Source of the DNA: JBBTTE01 sp038064395
GTDB lineage: Bacteria > Patescibacteriota > Saccharimonadia > Saccharimonadales > UBA4665
Direction: 5' to 3'
Length of the DNA stretch: 64,000 nt
NCBI GenBank assembly: GCA_038064395.1
Contig: JBBTTE010000003.1
Coordinates: 1-64,000 of the forward strand
Shown in pieces: positions 22,232 through 31,624 of this stretch; positions within the stretch are counted from its first letter, which is position 1; the number at the start of each line of letters is the position of its first letter. Below the pieces are notes generated by a model. It was given only the letters and a program-made list of their open reading frames with translations. It made no database searches and had not been told where the DNA came from. A program made the translations under genes and the position numbers.

Positions 22232-24412
22232 ATGTCCCAGGTCATTATTGTTTCGAATCGGTTACCCATCAGCGTCCGTAAGCAGGACGGCGAGCTAGTT
22301 TTTTATCCTAGTATTGGTGGTCTGGCGACTGGCCTCTCATCTTATGTAAACAACCGTCATAACAGATGGATTGGCTGGCCTGGCATTGCCAGCGATGGAC
22401 TGTCCGACAAAGAGAAGCAAACAATTGTCGATGAACTGGCACAACATAATTACACCCCCGTTTTCTTAAGCCAGAAACAAGTCGATGACTTCTATAACGG
22501 CTACAGCAACACTGTCTTGTGGCCGCTGTTTCATAACCTCAAACGCTCCAAGATGGCCGAAGACAAACGCAAGCGTTGGTGGCAAGCCTATCGCCGAGTT
22601 AATGAGCTATTTGCCCAGACCGCTCTCAACCTTGCAGAGACCGGTGGGCATGTCTGGGTTCACGACTATCAGCTGATGCTAGTGCCAGAACTGTTCCGAG
22701 CCGAGCGGGCTGATGTTATCACAGGCTTCTTCTTGCATATACCCTTCCCTGAGACCAAGACATTCGCCCGTTTGCCCGAACAGAAGAAGCTGCTAAGTGG
22801 CATGCTTGGCGCTGATGTGATTGGCTTCCATACGCCAAGCTATGTAGCTAACTTTATAGATACTTGCGTGGCAGATAGCATGCCTTTGACGGCCAGTAAT
22901 GAAGTTGTCGTTGGCAATCGGATGGTACGAGTTGCTGACTTCCCCATGGGAATTGATTACGAGCGATATGCGGCCGCCACCAAGTCCAAGGCCGTCAAAA
23001 AAGCCGTTCGTAAATACCGCAGCCGTTACAAGCGCCGAACCGTTATTGTGGCCGTCGATAGAATGGATCCAAGTAAGGGTCTTGTTGAGAGACTCAAAGC
23101 TTACGATACCCTACTAGAACGTCGACCGAGACTTCGTGGCAAAGTAGTGTTCGCAATGCTAGCAGCACCTTCGCGAACCGATGTTTCAGCCTATAAGCAA
23201 CTAGCTAAGAAGCTTGATTCGACAGTTGCAGCGATTAATGACAAGTATGGCACTTCTAAGTGGCAGCCTGTTGATTATATGAACGTTGCGCAGCCCTTTG
23301 AGGAAGTTACTGCTCTGTTCAGAATAGCCGACATAGCTTTCATAGCGCCGCTACGTGATGGCATGAACCTAGCAGCCAAGGAATTTGTGGCCAGCAAGCA
23401 TCGCAGTGGCATCTTAATACTTAGTGAAACAGCCGGCGCAGCCGAAGAACTATCCGATGCTCTATTAGTCAATCCTCGTGACCCAGAATCATTAGTGTCG
23501 GCACTAGAGCAGGCTCTTAAGATGCGTAAACGCGAACTGCGCGGTCGTCTTAAGCGAATGCAGAGCCAACTTGCTACTAATACTGTTCAGGAATGGGCTA
23601 AGGAGTTTGTAACAACCCTGCAGCAACCAATACCCAATACACCGGCTTTAGTCCAAACCCTTAAGGGGGCATCAGAAGTTCAGATAATAAACGATTGGCG
23701 CCAGGCTAAGAAGCGCCTGTTCTTGCTGGATTATGATGGCAGCTTGGTCGCCTTCGCCCGCAGCTATAAGGCCTCCTTACCGCCCAAGACTTTGATACAA
23801 CTGCTGGAAACCATGAGTGCCGATAAGCATACTACAGTAGTTATTATCAGTGGTCGTGGTGCCGATGATTTGGACACGTGGTTCGGACATTTGCCGATTA
23901 ACCTAGTCGCTGAACATGGTGCAGCAATTAAGAGATCTGGCCATCAATCATGGCAGACAATTGAGAAAACCTCTACCCGCTGGAAGGCTATTCTGCAGCC
24001 AGTATTACGCAAATACGCTGATCTGGCGCCTGGCGCAATGGTTGAAGTTAAGCCTCACTCTCTAGTCTGGCACTACCGCGGCGCAGCTCCATTCTACGCC
24101 CAAAAGTACGCCGTTACTCTCAAGCGTGTCCTCAAGCCTTACCTCAAAACCTACGGCCTAGAGTTAGTCCAAGGCAATAAGATTCTAGAGATCAAGAACC
24201 CCCTAATTAATAAAGGCGCGGTGGCTAACACATGGCTCAAGCACAAATACGGCTTCATTCTAGCGATTGGCGATGATGTTACCGACGAGGACTTGTTCAA
24301 GGTTCTGCCGGTCGCGGCCTACAGTATCAAAGTTGGTCGCGGCCGAACCATCGCCCACCATCGTCTGGCATCATCCAAGGACGTTATTGCCCTACTCAAG
24401 AAGCTAGTCTAG
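22232..24412 (+). CDS. otsAB: Bifunctional trehalose-6-phosphate synthase/phosphatase
   Basis: 726 residues. Residues 1-465 are a GT20 trehalose-6-phosphate synthase (IIVSNRLPISVR, GWPGIASDG, WVHDYQLMLVP, FLHIPFPE, VDRMDPSKGL, PLRDGMNLAAKEFVA). Residues about 485-726 are a HAD trehalose phosphatase (LLDYDGSLVAF, VIISGRGADDL, AIGDDVTDEDLF). The fusion makes trehalose from UDP- or ADP-glucose and glucose-6-phosphate in two steps, usually for osmotic or desiccation protection. A GGCAGG site lies before the ATG. The tandem operator at 22071-22125 suggests control by the ribbon-helix-helix protein. The stop overlaps the mutM stop by 4 bases. Confidence 0.95.
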   Translation: MSQVIIVSNRLPISVRKQDGELVFYPSIGGLATGLSSYVNNRHNRWIGWPGIASDGLSDKEKQTIVDELAQHNYTPVFLSQKQVDDFYNGYSNTVLWPLFHNLKRSKMAEDKRKRWWQAYRRVNELFAQTALNLAETGGHVWVHDYQLMLVPELFRAERADVITGFFLHIPFPETKTFARLPEQKKLLSGMLGADVIGFHTPSYVANFIDTCVADSMPLTASNEVVVGNRMVRVADFPMGIDYERYAAATKSKAVKKAVRKYRSRYKRRTVIVAVDRMDPSKGLVERLKAYDTLLERRPRLRGKVVFAMLAAPSRTDVSAYKQLAKKLDSTVAAINDKYGTSKWQPVDYMNVAQPFEEVTALFRIADIAFIAPLRDGMNLAAKEFVASKHRSGILILSETAGAAEELSDALLVNPRDPESLVSALEQALKMRKRELRGRLKRMQSQLATNTVQEWAKEFVTTLQQPIPNTPALVQTLKGASEVQIINDWRQAKKRLFLLDYDGSLVAFARSYKASLPPKTLIQLLETMSADKHTTVVIISGRGADDLDTWFGHLPINLVAEHGAAIKRSGHQSWQTIEKTSTRWKAILQPVLRKYADLAPGAMVEVKPHSLVWHYRGAAPFYAQKYAVTLKRVLKPYLKTYGLELVQGNKILEIKNPLINKGAVANTWLKHKYGFILAIGDDVTDEDLFKVLPVAAYSIKVGRGRTIAHHRLASSKDVIALLKKLV

Positions 24413-25284
24413 TTCTCGGGTCTCTGGCACTTGGGGCAAAGATGCGTGCCCCGTCCGGCCACGCGTGTTTTGATAATTTCCGTGCCGCAGCGTGGACAGG
24501 TCTGACCTTCGCGCCTGAAGACACGCGCAAAGGTAAGATAGCTGCCACTTTTGCCTTCGGCATTTACATAATTCTTATCAGTTGAACCACCCTTCTCTAT
24601 GGCTAGCTTAAGAACGAAGATAAGCTCATCGTAGAGCTTGTGAAACTGCCCTGTCTTGATCTGCCTCACCAAAGTTGTAGGATGAATTTTCGCACCCCAC
24701 AGCAATTCATCGGCATATATATTACCTACACCAGCCAACACAGTCTGATCTAGTAGTGCAGCCTTGATATTGGTGTTCTGGCGCTTCATTAGACGCTCCT
24801 GCATTACTTGCCAGGTAAAGTCGGCACTTAGCGGTTCAGGCCCAACCTTTTTGAAGAAATCGAGATTCATGACCTCCGGTGTTGGGATAAGACGCATCCA
24901 GCCGAACTTACGCTGATCGTTGAAGAACAGCTGACTATTGTCATCAAACGTCAGGGTCACGCGCGTCGATTTGTCTGGCAGACTGCCGACAAGCGACTTA
25001 TTAGGATGCCCCGCTCCAAAGCTTTCTTCATTGCTGCGGAAAACCAGTTGCCCTGTCATTTTCAGATGAATTACCAAAGAGTAATTGCTTGTGAGTTCGA
25101 TAATTAATACCTTGGCTCGCCGCTTCACTTTTTCGACTCTAGCACCTATGACGAACTGGTTCACATCAGCTTCAGCATTCGGGAAAGATTTGGGCCAGTC
25201 GAACTCGACCTTGGCGACTTGGCGCCCCGGCAATAGTCTGGCTAGCCCTCGACGTACAGTTTCAACTTCTGGCAACTCTGGCAT
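24409..25284 (-). CDS. mutM: Formamidopyrimidine-DNA glycosylase
   Basis: 291 residues. The N-terminal PELPEVETVRRGL carries the catalytic Pro2 and Glu3; the helix-two-turn-helix region has LLDQTVLAGVGNIYADE; the C-terminal zinc finger CPRCGTEIIKTRVAGRGTHLCPKC is complete. Fpg excises 8-oxoguanine and ring-opened purines. Fpg and Nei are related, but the Lys and zinc-finger context support Fpg. TATAAT lies 9 bases before the ATG. Confidence 0.96.
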   Translation of the reverse strand: MPELPEVETVRRGLARLLPGRQVAKVEFDWPKSFPNAEADVNQFVIGARVEKVKRRAKVLIIELTSNYSLVIHLKMTGQLVFRSNEESFGAGHPNKSLVGSLPDKSTRVTLTFDDNSQLFFNDQRKFGWMRLIPTPEVMNLDFFKKVGPEPLSADFTWQVMQERLMKRQNTNIKAALLDQTVLAGVGNIYADELLWGAKIHPTTLVRQIKTGQFHKLYDELIFVLKLAIEKGGSTDKNYVNAEGKSGSYLTFARVFRREGQTCPRCGTEIIKTRVAGRGTHLCPKCQRPEN

Positions 25285-25384
25285 CTGTCTTACATTATAC
25301 TTGGTATAATTTCGCGATTAGCGGAATTATATGACGAACCCGAGCTGGCGTTCATCAAATCATAGCCAGCACGGCGTGAAGCTA

Positions 25385-25390
25385 TATAAT
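25385..25390 (+). promoter_or_regulatory. -10 box of the DciA-like gene, predicted leaderless
   Basis: TATAAT ends 7 bases before the ATG at 25398. The ATG at 25389 overlaps this box, so it cannot be on a transcript made from it. Confidence 0.6.
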
Positions 25391-25397
25391 GGGGTCA

Positions 25398-25634
25398 ATG
25401 GACAGCTTGCACAGCATTCTCAGCAACAAGGATTTCGACGAACCGCCAGAAATGTCGGCTATTAAGAAATACGTCCAAGACGAGTTCGGGGCAGAGGTCG
25501 GCGTGCAAGTTCGCGACAAAGACATCGTCATCTCCGTACCGAATGCGTCTCTCGCCAATACTCTCCGCCTGCGCGGTCCTGAGATCAAAAGACGCTGCCA
25601 ACTCGGCAAAAAACTGACTTTTCGAATTGGTTAG
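25398..25634 (+). CDS. DUF721/DciA-like KH-fold protein
   Basis: 78 residues from the second ATG (see the -10 box entry). The pattern GVQVRDKDIVISVPNASLA...RLRGPEIKRRC resembles the C-terminal strand-strand-helix core of DUF721 (DciA), a loader of the replicative helicase in bacteria without DnaC. Only the KH-like core is present. The assignment rests on a short match. A long hairpin follows (25643-25707). Confidence 0.55.
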   Translation: MDSLHSILSNKDFDEPPEMSAIKKYVQDEFGAEVGVQVRDKDIVISVPNASLANTLRLRGPEIKRRCQLGKKLTFRIG

Positions 25635-25642
25635 CTGGCGCA

Positions 25643-25707
25643 GGGATTTTTGTGTCGTTCGCCCGTCGGCCGTTTTGTGCCAGAGGGCGAATGATACAAA
25701 ATATCCC
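25643..25707. terminator. Long bidirectional hairpin between convergent genes
   Basis: Left arm 25643-25664 (GGGATTTTTGTGTC, GTTCGCCC) and right arm 25685-25707 (GGGCGAAT, GATACAAAATATCCC) pair over about 21 bases with two G-U pairs and one bulge, around a 20-base loop. It separates the plus-strand DciA-like gene from the minus-strand HAD gene and can serve both directions. Confidence 0.6.
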
Positions 25708-25709
25708 TT

Positions 25710-26273
25710 TTAGCCAAGCAACTTTTCTAGTTCAAGTTTTGTCTGCTGGAAGTCGGTGTAACAGATCGCGTGCATACCTTGGTCTTTGGCGACGCCACAG
25801 TAGTAATCAACGTCATCGATTAGTACGCATTCTTCTGGCGATACACCTAAGCGTTCGGCGGCTAGGGCAAAAATACGCGGGTCGGGTTTGGCCATGTGGA
25901 CTTCATAAGACAAGATGAAGTCGTCAAATAACGCTCGCTCATCTGCGGTCAAAAACTGGTCGCGCGGCCAATTACTAGCCACATTGCTAAGCAACCCGAT
26001 CCTGTAATTTGGCTTGAGCTGAGCGATTAATTCAAGAAGATCGGTGTTCTTGTGGGCTTCTCCGTACAAAATTTCGTCCGTGCCTTGAGGCGGATTGCCT
26101 GTCAGTTCCTCCACAGACTGAAAGAACTCGGCTTTGGTGATATGACCTGCGTCAAATGCATGGTTAAGGTCGCTGGCTGGCCGTCTTTGCTGCTCAGGTA
26201 GTGTTGCCACGAACTCACGCCACTTATCGGTGGTCAGAACGCCGAAACAGTCCAGAATTATAGCTTTAACCAT
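25710..26273 (-). CDS. HAD family hydrolase (subfamily IA)
   Basis: 187 residues. Motif I is LDCFGVL (nucleophilic Asp in IILDC), motif II lies at GLLSNVA, and motif IV is VLIDDVDYYCGVA. Phe takes the usual place of the second Asp of DxDxT, as in many subfamily IA members of the YihX/epoxide-hydrolase-like group, so both phosphatase and other chemistry are possible. A helical cap lies at residues about 15-85. TAGAAT is 6 bases before the ATG. Substrate unknown. Confidence 0.8.
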   Translation of the reverse strand: MVKAIILDCFGVLTTDKWREFVATLPEQQRRPASDLNHAFDAGHITKAEFFQSVEELTGNPPQGTDEILYGEAHKNTDLLELIAQLKPNYRIGLLSNVASNWPRDQFLTADERALFDDFILSYEVHMAKPDPRIFALAAERLGVSPEECVLIDDVDYYCGVAKDQGMHAICYTDFQQTKLELEKLLG

Positions 26274-26279
26274 TACTCT

Positions 26280-26285
26280 ATTCTA
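26280..26285 (-). promoter_or_regulatory. -10 box of HAD gene, predicted leaderless
   Basis: TAGAATAGAGTAATG on the minus strand is identical, base for base, to the start of the 5-formyl-THF cyclo-ligase gene at 30577. Confidence 0.5.
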
Positions 26286-26846
26286 CAGGCTGGTGTCACT
26301 AACTAACTCTGAATAGTCAGGAATCTGAGCTTGAAACAGAGTAATTGTTAGGTTTGTGTTGCCTAGATAAGTTTTGGTTCCGCCGCAACTAGTAGACCAA
26401 TAGCGACTTAAAACTTTGCCAGTGCCATCCTTGAACTGGAATGTATAGCGCATGCCCAGCGGACAGGCACCGGCTTCAGACTTGAGCTTCTCGTCTTTAT
26501 CACCTCGAGTGAAGCCAGCTGTAGATAATGCACTCAGGAAGGCGCTGTAGGCATTCTCGGTGTTAGCAAAGCTTCGTGTCTTGACGACATCACCATCATA
26601 ACCCCGGATGATGTTAAGAGTTGCGTCGTTGTTATTAACCTCTATACGGACTTGTTCGTGCAGACTATTAGCATTAATCGGACCGTCTATGCCCAGACTG
26701 ACTTCGGCATCTGTATCGGCGAAGCTAACCAAAGTCTTCTTGGTAACAACTGTTTTGGGCTTATCGTTACCGCCTCCCGTAAACAGCACAAAGATAAGGA
26801 CTAGAAGTAGCCCAACCGTAATCAAATAAGCCAGAAAGTAACGCAT
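26283..26846 (-). CDS. Membrane-anchored extracytoplasmic protein, unknown
   Basis: 187 residues. An N-terminal membrane segment (about 3-23) is followed by an outer domain with two Cys (ACPLG and STSCGG) that may form a disulfide. The late region (YTFQFKDGTGKVLSRYWSTSCGGTKTYLG) is beta-rich. No family recognised. Its stop lies 9 bases upstream of the HAD gene start. Confidence 0.6.
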   Translation of the reverse strand: MRYFLAYLITVGLLLVLIFVLFTGGGNDKPKTVVTKKTLVSFADTDAEVSLGIDGPINANSLHEQVRIEVNNNDATLNIIRGYDGDVVKTRSFANTENAYSAFLSALSTAGFTRGDKDEKLKSEAGACPLGMRYTFQFKDGTGKVLSRYWSTSCGGTKTYLGNTNLTITLFQAQIPDYSELVSDTSL

Positions 26847-26935
26847 AACTCAGATATCTGTCCTTAATATTAAGTATATACTACCATTATTAGACGATTT
26901 TTGCAATTAAAGACTCACTTCTTGACGCTTATGCA

Positions 26936-26941
26936 TATAAT
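26936..26941 (+). promoter_or_regulatory. -10 box, predicted leaderless start
   Basis: TATAAT ends 7 bases before the ATG at 26949. Confidence 0.5.
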
Positions 26942-26948
26942 GTAAGCA

Positions 26949-27392
26949 ATGAAGCTTACCCATCAAACGGCCGTAGCAACCCTTATACAGTTCATCGCTC
27001 TTAGCCTATTCGGCATCGCCAATGGCCTGAACTCAATAGTTACAACCTGTCACAACAATGGCACCGACTGCATTAGCAACCTGATTGTGTCGCTCATATT
27101 CTTCATGTTAACCGTTGGCTGGTTCGCATGTGTCTGGATACTAGGCTACACTGCCCAAGAGCGCCGAAGTAAGTTGCTTGCGAAGGTGTTAATCGCCGTT
27201 GAGTGTATGATTCTGATAGTCGCCGTGTTCAACGCTAGGCATCACACTGACACTTTAAGTCTCGTGACTAGCCTAACGGACATGGCTTTGGCTCTCTGGG
27301 TTATATCCCTGGCCTTCCGCCTCATGCGCTCCAAAGGCAAACGCGTCGTGACTCGTCAACGAACCCGCAAACGTCGTCCTCAAACCAAATAG
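26949..27392 (+). CDS. Four-helix membrane protein, unknown
   Basis: 147 residues with four predicted membrane segments (about 8-26, 45-67, 78-97, 105-125) and a strongly basic C-terminus (RQRTRKRRPQTK). Two Cys lie in the first outer loop. The stop lies immediately before the convergent polA stop. No family recognised. Confidence 0.6.
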   Translation: MKLTHQTAVATLIQFIALSLFGIANGLNSIVTTCHNNGTDCISNLIVSLIFFMLTVGWFACVWILGYTAQERRSKLLAKVLIAVECMILIVAVFNARHHTDTLSLVTSLTDMALALWVISLAFRLMRSKGKRVVTRQRTRKRRPQTK

Positions 27393-27393
27393 A

Positions 27394-30054
27394 CTAGAGT
27401 TCGCCCCAGTTATCGCCAACTGTAACGTCCACATCTAGTCGAACTGGCAACTTGTAGATATTCTCCATGGCGTCTTGTAGCAGCTCACTGACCTTTTCGG
27501 CATCCTTAGCTGGACATTCTACGAGGATTGAATCATGAACTTGTAATAACATCTTGGTGTCTGGGTATTTGGCCTTTAGACGCTTGTCGACTTCTGTCAT
27601 GGCTAGTTTCATAAGGTCAGCTTCGGTTCCTTGAATTGGCATGTTGATCGCGGCTCGCTCGGCCGCCTGCCTAACGACAAAGTTACTAGAATGAATGTCT
27701 GGCATTGGTCGCCGTCGGCCGAATAACGTTTCGGCGTAGCCGTCCTTCTTAGACTGTTCCTTCACACGATCCATGTAATCAAACAGTGGCTGTCTAACGG
27801 CTTTATACTTGTCGATGAAGATCTTTGCCTGCTCCATAGTCATGCCAGTCGCCACCGATAAACCATGTGGGCTCATTCCGTACAGAATACCGAAGTTAAT
27901 AACCTTGGCAGCGCGGCGCATTTGCTTAGTAACGTCCTCTGGCTCACGCTCATAAACCATAGCCGCCGTCGCAGTGTGAATATCCGCACCGACGTTGAAC
28001 ATTTCAATTAATTCTTGATCCTTAGCTAACACCGCCGCCAGACGAAGTTCGAACTGCGAATAGTCAGCAGTCACGAACTTGTTACCTTTGCCTGCTACGA
28101 AAGCCGTCCTGATGTGACGGCCTAAGTCAGTCCTAGTTGGAATGTTCTGCAAGTTAGGATCATTGCTGCTAAGTCTGCCAGTCTGGGCTACGGTCAAGCT
28201 ATACGTCGTGTGAACCCGTGAATCCTCATCAACCATCTTAGGCAAAGTATCTACGTAAGTATTCTTAAGCTTAGCTACCTCGCGATATTGTGTGATAAGG
28301 TCAATGATCGGATGAATGCCCCGCAGCTTGTCCAGCTCCCTAGCAGCCGTACTATAGCCAGTTTTGCCCTTCTTGATGCCACCTGTTGGCAGCTTCAGCG
28401 TTTCGAACAATACATCCGCTAGCTGGCTTGGCGAAGCTATATTAAACTCTTGGTCAGCATGGCCATAGATCTGCTGCTCATAATCAGAAATCATGTCATT
28501 AATCTCATCGGCAAACTTGCTTAGGTAATTAACGTCTAACTTGATGCCTGTGTGCTCCATTTCGGCCAGAACTGGTATGACTGGCCACTCTACATCTTCG
28601 GCTAGCTTAGTGAACTTGGGTGTGGCCTTAATCTCCTTGGCTTGTTGATCGTGTAGCGCCTTTATGACGGAGATTATCTCGGGTGCACGCCTGATGACTT
28701 CTTCGTTGTCCAAGTCTTCGAACGGCGATCCTTCATAACCCAGCTCAACCTGCGCTAGCTCGGTCAACGTTTGCTCACGACGCAAAGAATTAATAAGAAA
28801 AGCTCCGACAAGCACGTCATGTCCTACTGGTGGTGTTGAGCTTGACTGGAGCTCTGACAGAACCTGTAGATCAGCCTTCACATCATAGCCAACTAACAAA
28901 CCAGTATTAGCGGGTAGACTGTAGAAATCAGCTTTATCGAGCTTGGAGAAATCAATTGTGTAAGTCGTCTTGCCGTCTGTACTAAGAATCAAAACCTGCG
29001 GATCACGACCGTGCTTGCCTGCCGAACGCGTATATATGTACAGCTGGTCAGAGTCAGGCAGCTTCATTGTCGCCAGCTTAGCTGCACTATCGATAATATT
29101 GTTTGCGCCGACCTTGAGCGACAGACCGCCGTTGGCGGCCTGATGGTCATCAATCTTGACCTGCATGACGTCAGGTAGCTGCCTAGCTAGGCTACGGAAT
29201 TCTAGCTTCTGGAGTAGTGCTAGAACCTTTTCGGGTTGGCATTTGCTACCATCAAGCTCCTTGAGATTTAGCTTCACTGGCGCATCAGTCCAGATTTGAG
29301 CTAGCTGCTTGCTTAAGTAGGCTAGATCTTTGCCAGCTACTAGCTTCTTACGAGTAGTCTCTTTGATTAGGTCGATATTATCGTAGACACCATCGAGTGT
29401 TTTGTAGGTTTGTAACAGATCAACACCGCCCTTTTCGCCGACACCAGGAACACCCGGAATATTATCCGAGGAGTCGCCTTTGATCGCCTTTAGATCTAAG
29501 AATTGATCGACGCCAATACCGTACTTAGCCTCAAAACTCTTAGGTGAATACAATTCTATATTGGATAGTCCTGTCTTGAGTGCATAAACATGTACATGGT
29601 CGTTAACTAACTGCAGCATGTCCATGTCGGAAGTCACTAGCAGAGTCTCAATATTAGCCTCGGTAGCCTGCACAGCCAGAGCACCCATAATATCGTCAGC
29701 CTCGTAGTCGTCCAGCTCGTAGAGTGGCCAGCCGAAAGCATCTAATAGCTCGTGCAGGATGGGAACTTGAGCATGAAAGTCCGGCGGCGCTGGCTTGCGA
29801 CCGGCTTTGTAGGCTGGGTAGAGTTCTAGGCGCTTGCGTATGTTGGTTTTGGGCTTATCCCAAGCTACGGCCACATAATCAGGTTTGAGGCGTCGTATGA
29901 CCTCTAAGGCCATCGTGGCGAAGCCGAACACCCCACCAGTTGGCGTACCATCCTTAGTGCTGAGATTGGACATAGCATAATAGCCGCGGTAAAAGACGGA
30001 CTTACCATCTATCACGACCAGCTTCTTCCTAGTTTGACTTCCCGCTTCGGTCAT
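27394..30054 (-). CDS. polA: DNA polymerase I
   Basis: 886 residues. The N-terminal 5'-3' exonuclease domain (1-290: VIDGKSVFYRGYYAM, DDIMGALA, GDSSDNIPGVPGVGEK) and the C-terminal polymerase domain (ADYSQFELRLAAVL, RRAAKVINFGILYGMS, QVHDSILVE) are intact. The middle 3'-5' exonuclease domain lacks the DxE motif (YIYTRSAGKHG is in that place), so proofreading is probably absent, as in Taq polymerase. TATAAT ends 7 bases before the ATG. Confidence 0.97.
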   Translation of the reverse strand: MTEAGSQTRKKLVVIDGKSVFYRGYYAMSNLSTKDGTPTGGVFGFATMALEVIRRLKPDYVAVAWDKPKTNIRKRLELYPAYKAGRKPAPPDFHAQVPILHELLDAFGWPLYELDDYEADDIMGALAVQATEANIETLLVTSDMDMLQLVNDHVHVYALKTGLSNIELYSPKSFEAKYGIGVDQFLDLKAIKGDSSDNIPGVPGVGEKGGVDLLQTYKTLDGVYDNIDLIKETTRKKLVAGKDLAYLSKQLAQIWTDAPVKLNLKELDGSKCQPEKVLALLQKLEFRSLARQLPDVMQVKIDDHQAANGGLSLKVGANNIIDSAAKLATMKLPDSDQLYIYTRSAGKHGRDPQVLILSTDGKTTYTIDFSKLDKADFYSLPANTGLLVGYDVKADLQVLSELQSSSTPPVGHDVLVGAFLINSLRREQTLTELAQVELGYEGSPFEDLDNEEVIRRAPEIISVIKALHDQQAKEIKATPKFTKLAEDVEWPVIPVLAEMEHTGIKLDVNYLSKFADEINDMISDYEQQIYGHADQEFNIASPSQLADVLFETLKLPTGGIKKGKTGYSTAARELDKLRGIHPIIDLITQYREVAKLKNTYVDTLPKMVDEDSRVHTTYSLTVAQTGRLSSNDPNLQNIPTRTDLGRHIRTAFVAGKGNKFVTADYSQFELRLAAVLAKDQELIEMFNVGADIHTATAAMVYEREPEDVTKQMRRAAKVINFGILYGMSPHGLSVATGMTMEQAKIFIDKYKAVRQPLFDYMDRVKEQSKKDGYAETLFGRRRPMPDIHSSNFVVRQAAERAAINMPIQGTEADLMKLAMTEVDKRLKAKYPDTKMLLQVHDSILVECPAKDAEKVSELLQDAMENIYKLPVRLDVDVTVGDNWGEL

Positions 30055-30061
30055 TGACTTA

Positions 30062-30067
30062 ATTATA
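30062..30067 (-). promoter_or_regulatory. -10 box of polA, predicted leaderless
   Basis: TATAAT on the minus strand, 7 bases before the polA ATG, in the short gap after the cyclo-ligase gene stop. Confidence 0.55.
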
Positions 30068-30085
30068 GACTACTTCGGTGTGGAT

Positions 30086-30577
30086 TCAGTATATAGCTGA
30101 TTCGGTGACTATTTTGTCCATAGCAATATCGTGTGGCTCATTGGGAATGTGTTCGACTTTCCCATTATCGAAGCAAACACCAATCTTCTGAGCCTTGGGA
30201 TGTTCAGCCAGCAAACGGTCGTAGTATCCACCGCCGTAACCGATCCTGTGCAACTGATTGTCAAACCCAAGCATGGGGATAATAACGACATCGAATGCTT
30301 GGGGCGCCTCAGAGTCACCGTTGATAGGCACTATTTGCCACTTCTTATCAAGAAGTCGCGAGGTAAAGAATTGTTTGCCGTCTGTAAAACCACTTATATC
30401 GACCTCACCCATCACTTCAAGTGGCTCATAGCAATGAATGGCCCCGACCTCACTCCAATTAATAGCATTGGTCAGACTGGCTACGATCGCCGCGCTCTTG
30501 GCTTGACGGTCTTCCTCTGGTATAGAGAGTCTGGCACGCCTGAGGACTTGTCTGAGCGCTAACTTAGTTTGTGTCAT
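30086..30577 (-). CDS. 5-formyltetrahydrofolate cyclo-ligase
   Basis: 163 residues, slightly short. The hallmark IGYGGGYYDRLL (about residues 110-121) binds ATP and the folate; KLALRQVLRRARLSIPEEDR is the typical N-terminus. The enzyme recycles 5-formyl-THF to 5,10-methenyl-THF. Ends in TGA. Located upstream of polA with a gap of 31 bases. Confidence 0.9.
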   Translation of the reverse strand: MTQTKLALRQVLRRARLSIPEEDRQAKSAAIVASLTNAINWSEVGAIHCYEPLEVMGEVDISGFTDGKQFFTSRLLDKKWQIVPINGDSEAPQAFDVVIIPMLGFDNQLHRIGYGGGYYDRLLAEHPKAQKIGVCFDNGKVEHIPNEPHDIAMDKIVTESAIY

Positions 30578-30583
30578 TACTCT

Positions 30584-30589
30584 ATTCTA
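30584..30589 (-). promoter_or_regulatory. -10 box of the cyclo-ligase gene, predicted leaderless
   Basis: TAGAAT ends 6 bases before the ATG at 30577; the 15-base start region equals that of the HAD gene at 26273. Confidence 0.5.
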
Positions 30590-30598
30590 AGGAATTAT

Positions 30599-31618
30599 CT
30601 ATGCGTGGCGCAAAGTTTGTTCAAGCTTGGCAACTTCTTCTGCCATCTTATGCAACTCACCCGGGAGCTGATTGATCGGGGCTGAGGCTGGAACATCCTC
30701 GCCCTTAACCTCTGCAAGTAGCGCAGTTCCGTAACTGGCCACAGCTGCTGGACGACCAGTTATTAGAGCTGCACGAGCAGCGGCAACATTGCGTGACGCC
30801 TCATAGGTTCCACTGGTAACTAGGACTATAGGGACGTCTTTGGAGATATGGTCCATATTGAGGCCGTCATTCTCGATCTTAATTAGGTCTGTAGTCTGTG
30901 GTTGGTTTCTGTACTTGGGTTGGCCGTCTTCGACGTAGTTTTCTCGGTCAATGCGCAATAAGCGGACTGGTCCACCGTTAAGTCGACCGACATGGCCAAG
31001 CCAGACGTACTGTCCGGTGTCGCGTTGTATTGGCTCAAAGCCATTATTGATGTCATAGCCAAGGCCAATAGGCTGGCCCTCGAGGCCATAACCAGGCAAG
31101 GTTCTGGAGTTATCTACGCCGCTAAACACCTGTTTTGCAACGTCGTATTCCGTCTTGCCAACTTCGTCTTGATCAATACCAAGAACTTTGGCGGTTAATT
31201 CGGTTTCTTTCACTTTGAGATCTCGATATGGGCTGGCAGTCATCATTATGTGAGCCACGCCTTTGTCCTCGTCTCGCATAACCATCTCGAGCTCAGCCAA
31301 CATCGTGTGAGCCTGACCACCCTCAATAATTACGAAAGGATTTCTTATGCCAAGATCGCTTATGGTGCGATTCTCTTCTCGACCGAAGCCAAGTTCTGCA
31401 GCATAGCGTCTTAATTGTGTTTCTTGCTCAGGAGTAAGATCTAAGCCAACACCATCAGCGCGTAGCTCTGTTGGCGCTGGGAAAACTTCTAGCGGATTGG
31501 CATCTGGATTATCTGGTAGAACAACTGCAACCGCGTTTCTCAGGATAGCCTGTGAGTTAGCGAGCACATTATGTGCATGTTGATTAGGGTCTTGGGGAAA
31601 TTCGTGTTGCTGAGACAT
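30599..31618 (-). CDS. Hypothetical cytoplasmic protein
   Basis: 339 residues, no signal peptide or membrane segment. Alternating strands and helices are visible (NPFVIIEGGQAHTMLAELEMV, AHIMMTASPYRD, DVPIVLVTSGTYEASRNVA), which faintly recalls DUF218/YdcF-type proteins, where a Gly-Gly turn and a late V-T-S segment flank the pocket. The N-terminal 70 residues are acidic and Pro-rich. TACAAT with a TGC extension lies 6 bases before the ATG. No confident family. Confidence 0.55.
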   Translation of the reverse strand: MSQQHEFPQDPNQHAHNVLANSQAILRNAVAVVLPDNPDANPLEVFPAPTELRADGVGLDLTPEQETQLRRYAAELGFGREENRTISDLGIRNPFVIIEGGQAHTMLAELEMVMRDEDKGVAHIMMTASPYRDLKVKETELTAKVLGIDQDEVGKTEYDVAKQVFSGVDNSRTLPGYGLEGQPIGLGYDINNGFEPIQRDTGQYVWLGHVGRLNGGPVRLLRIDRENYVEDGQPKYRNQPQTTDLIKIENDGLNMDHISKDVPIVLVTSGTYEASRNVAAARAALITGRPAAVASYGTALLAEVKGEDVPASAPINQLPGELHKMAEEVAKLEQTLRHA

Positions 31619-31624
31619 TTCAAT

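Noticed and set aside
25389..25397. ATG at 25389 as start of the DciA-like gene
   Set aside because: This ATG overlaps the TATAAT box; the second ATG (25398) fits the leaderless spacing.
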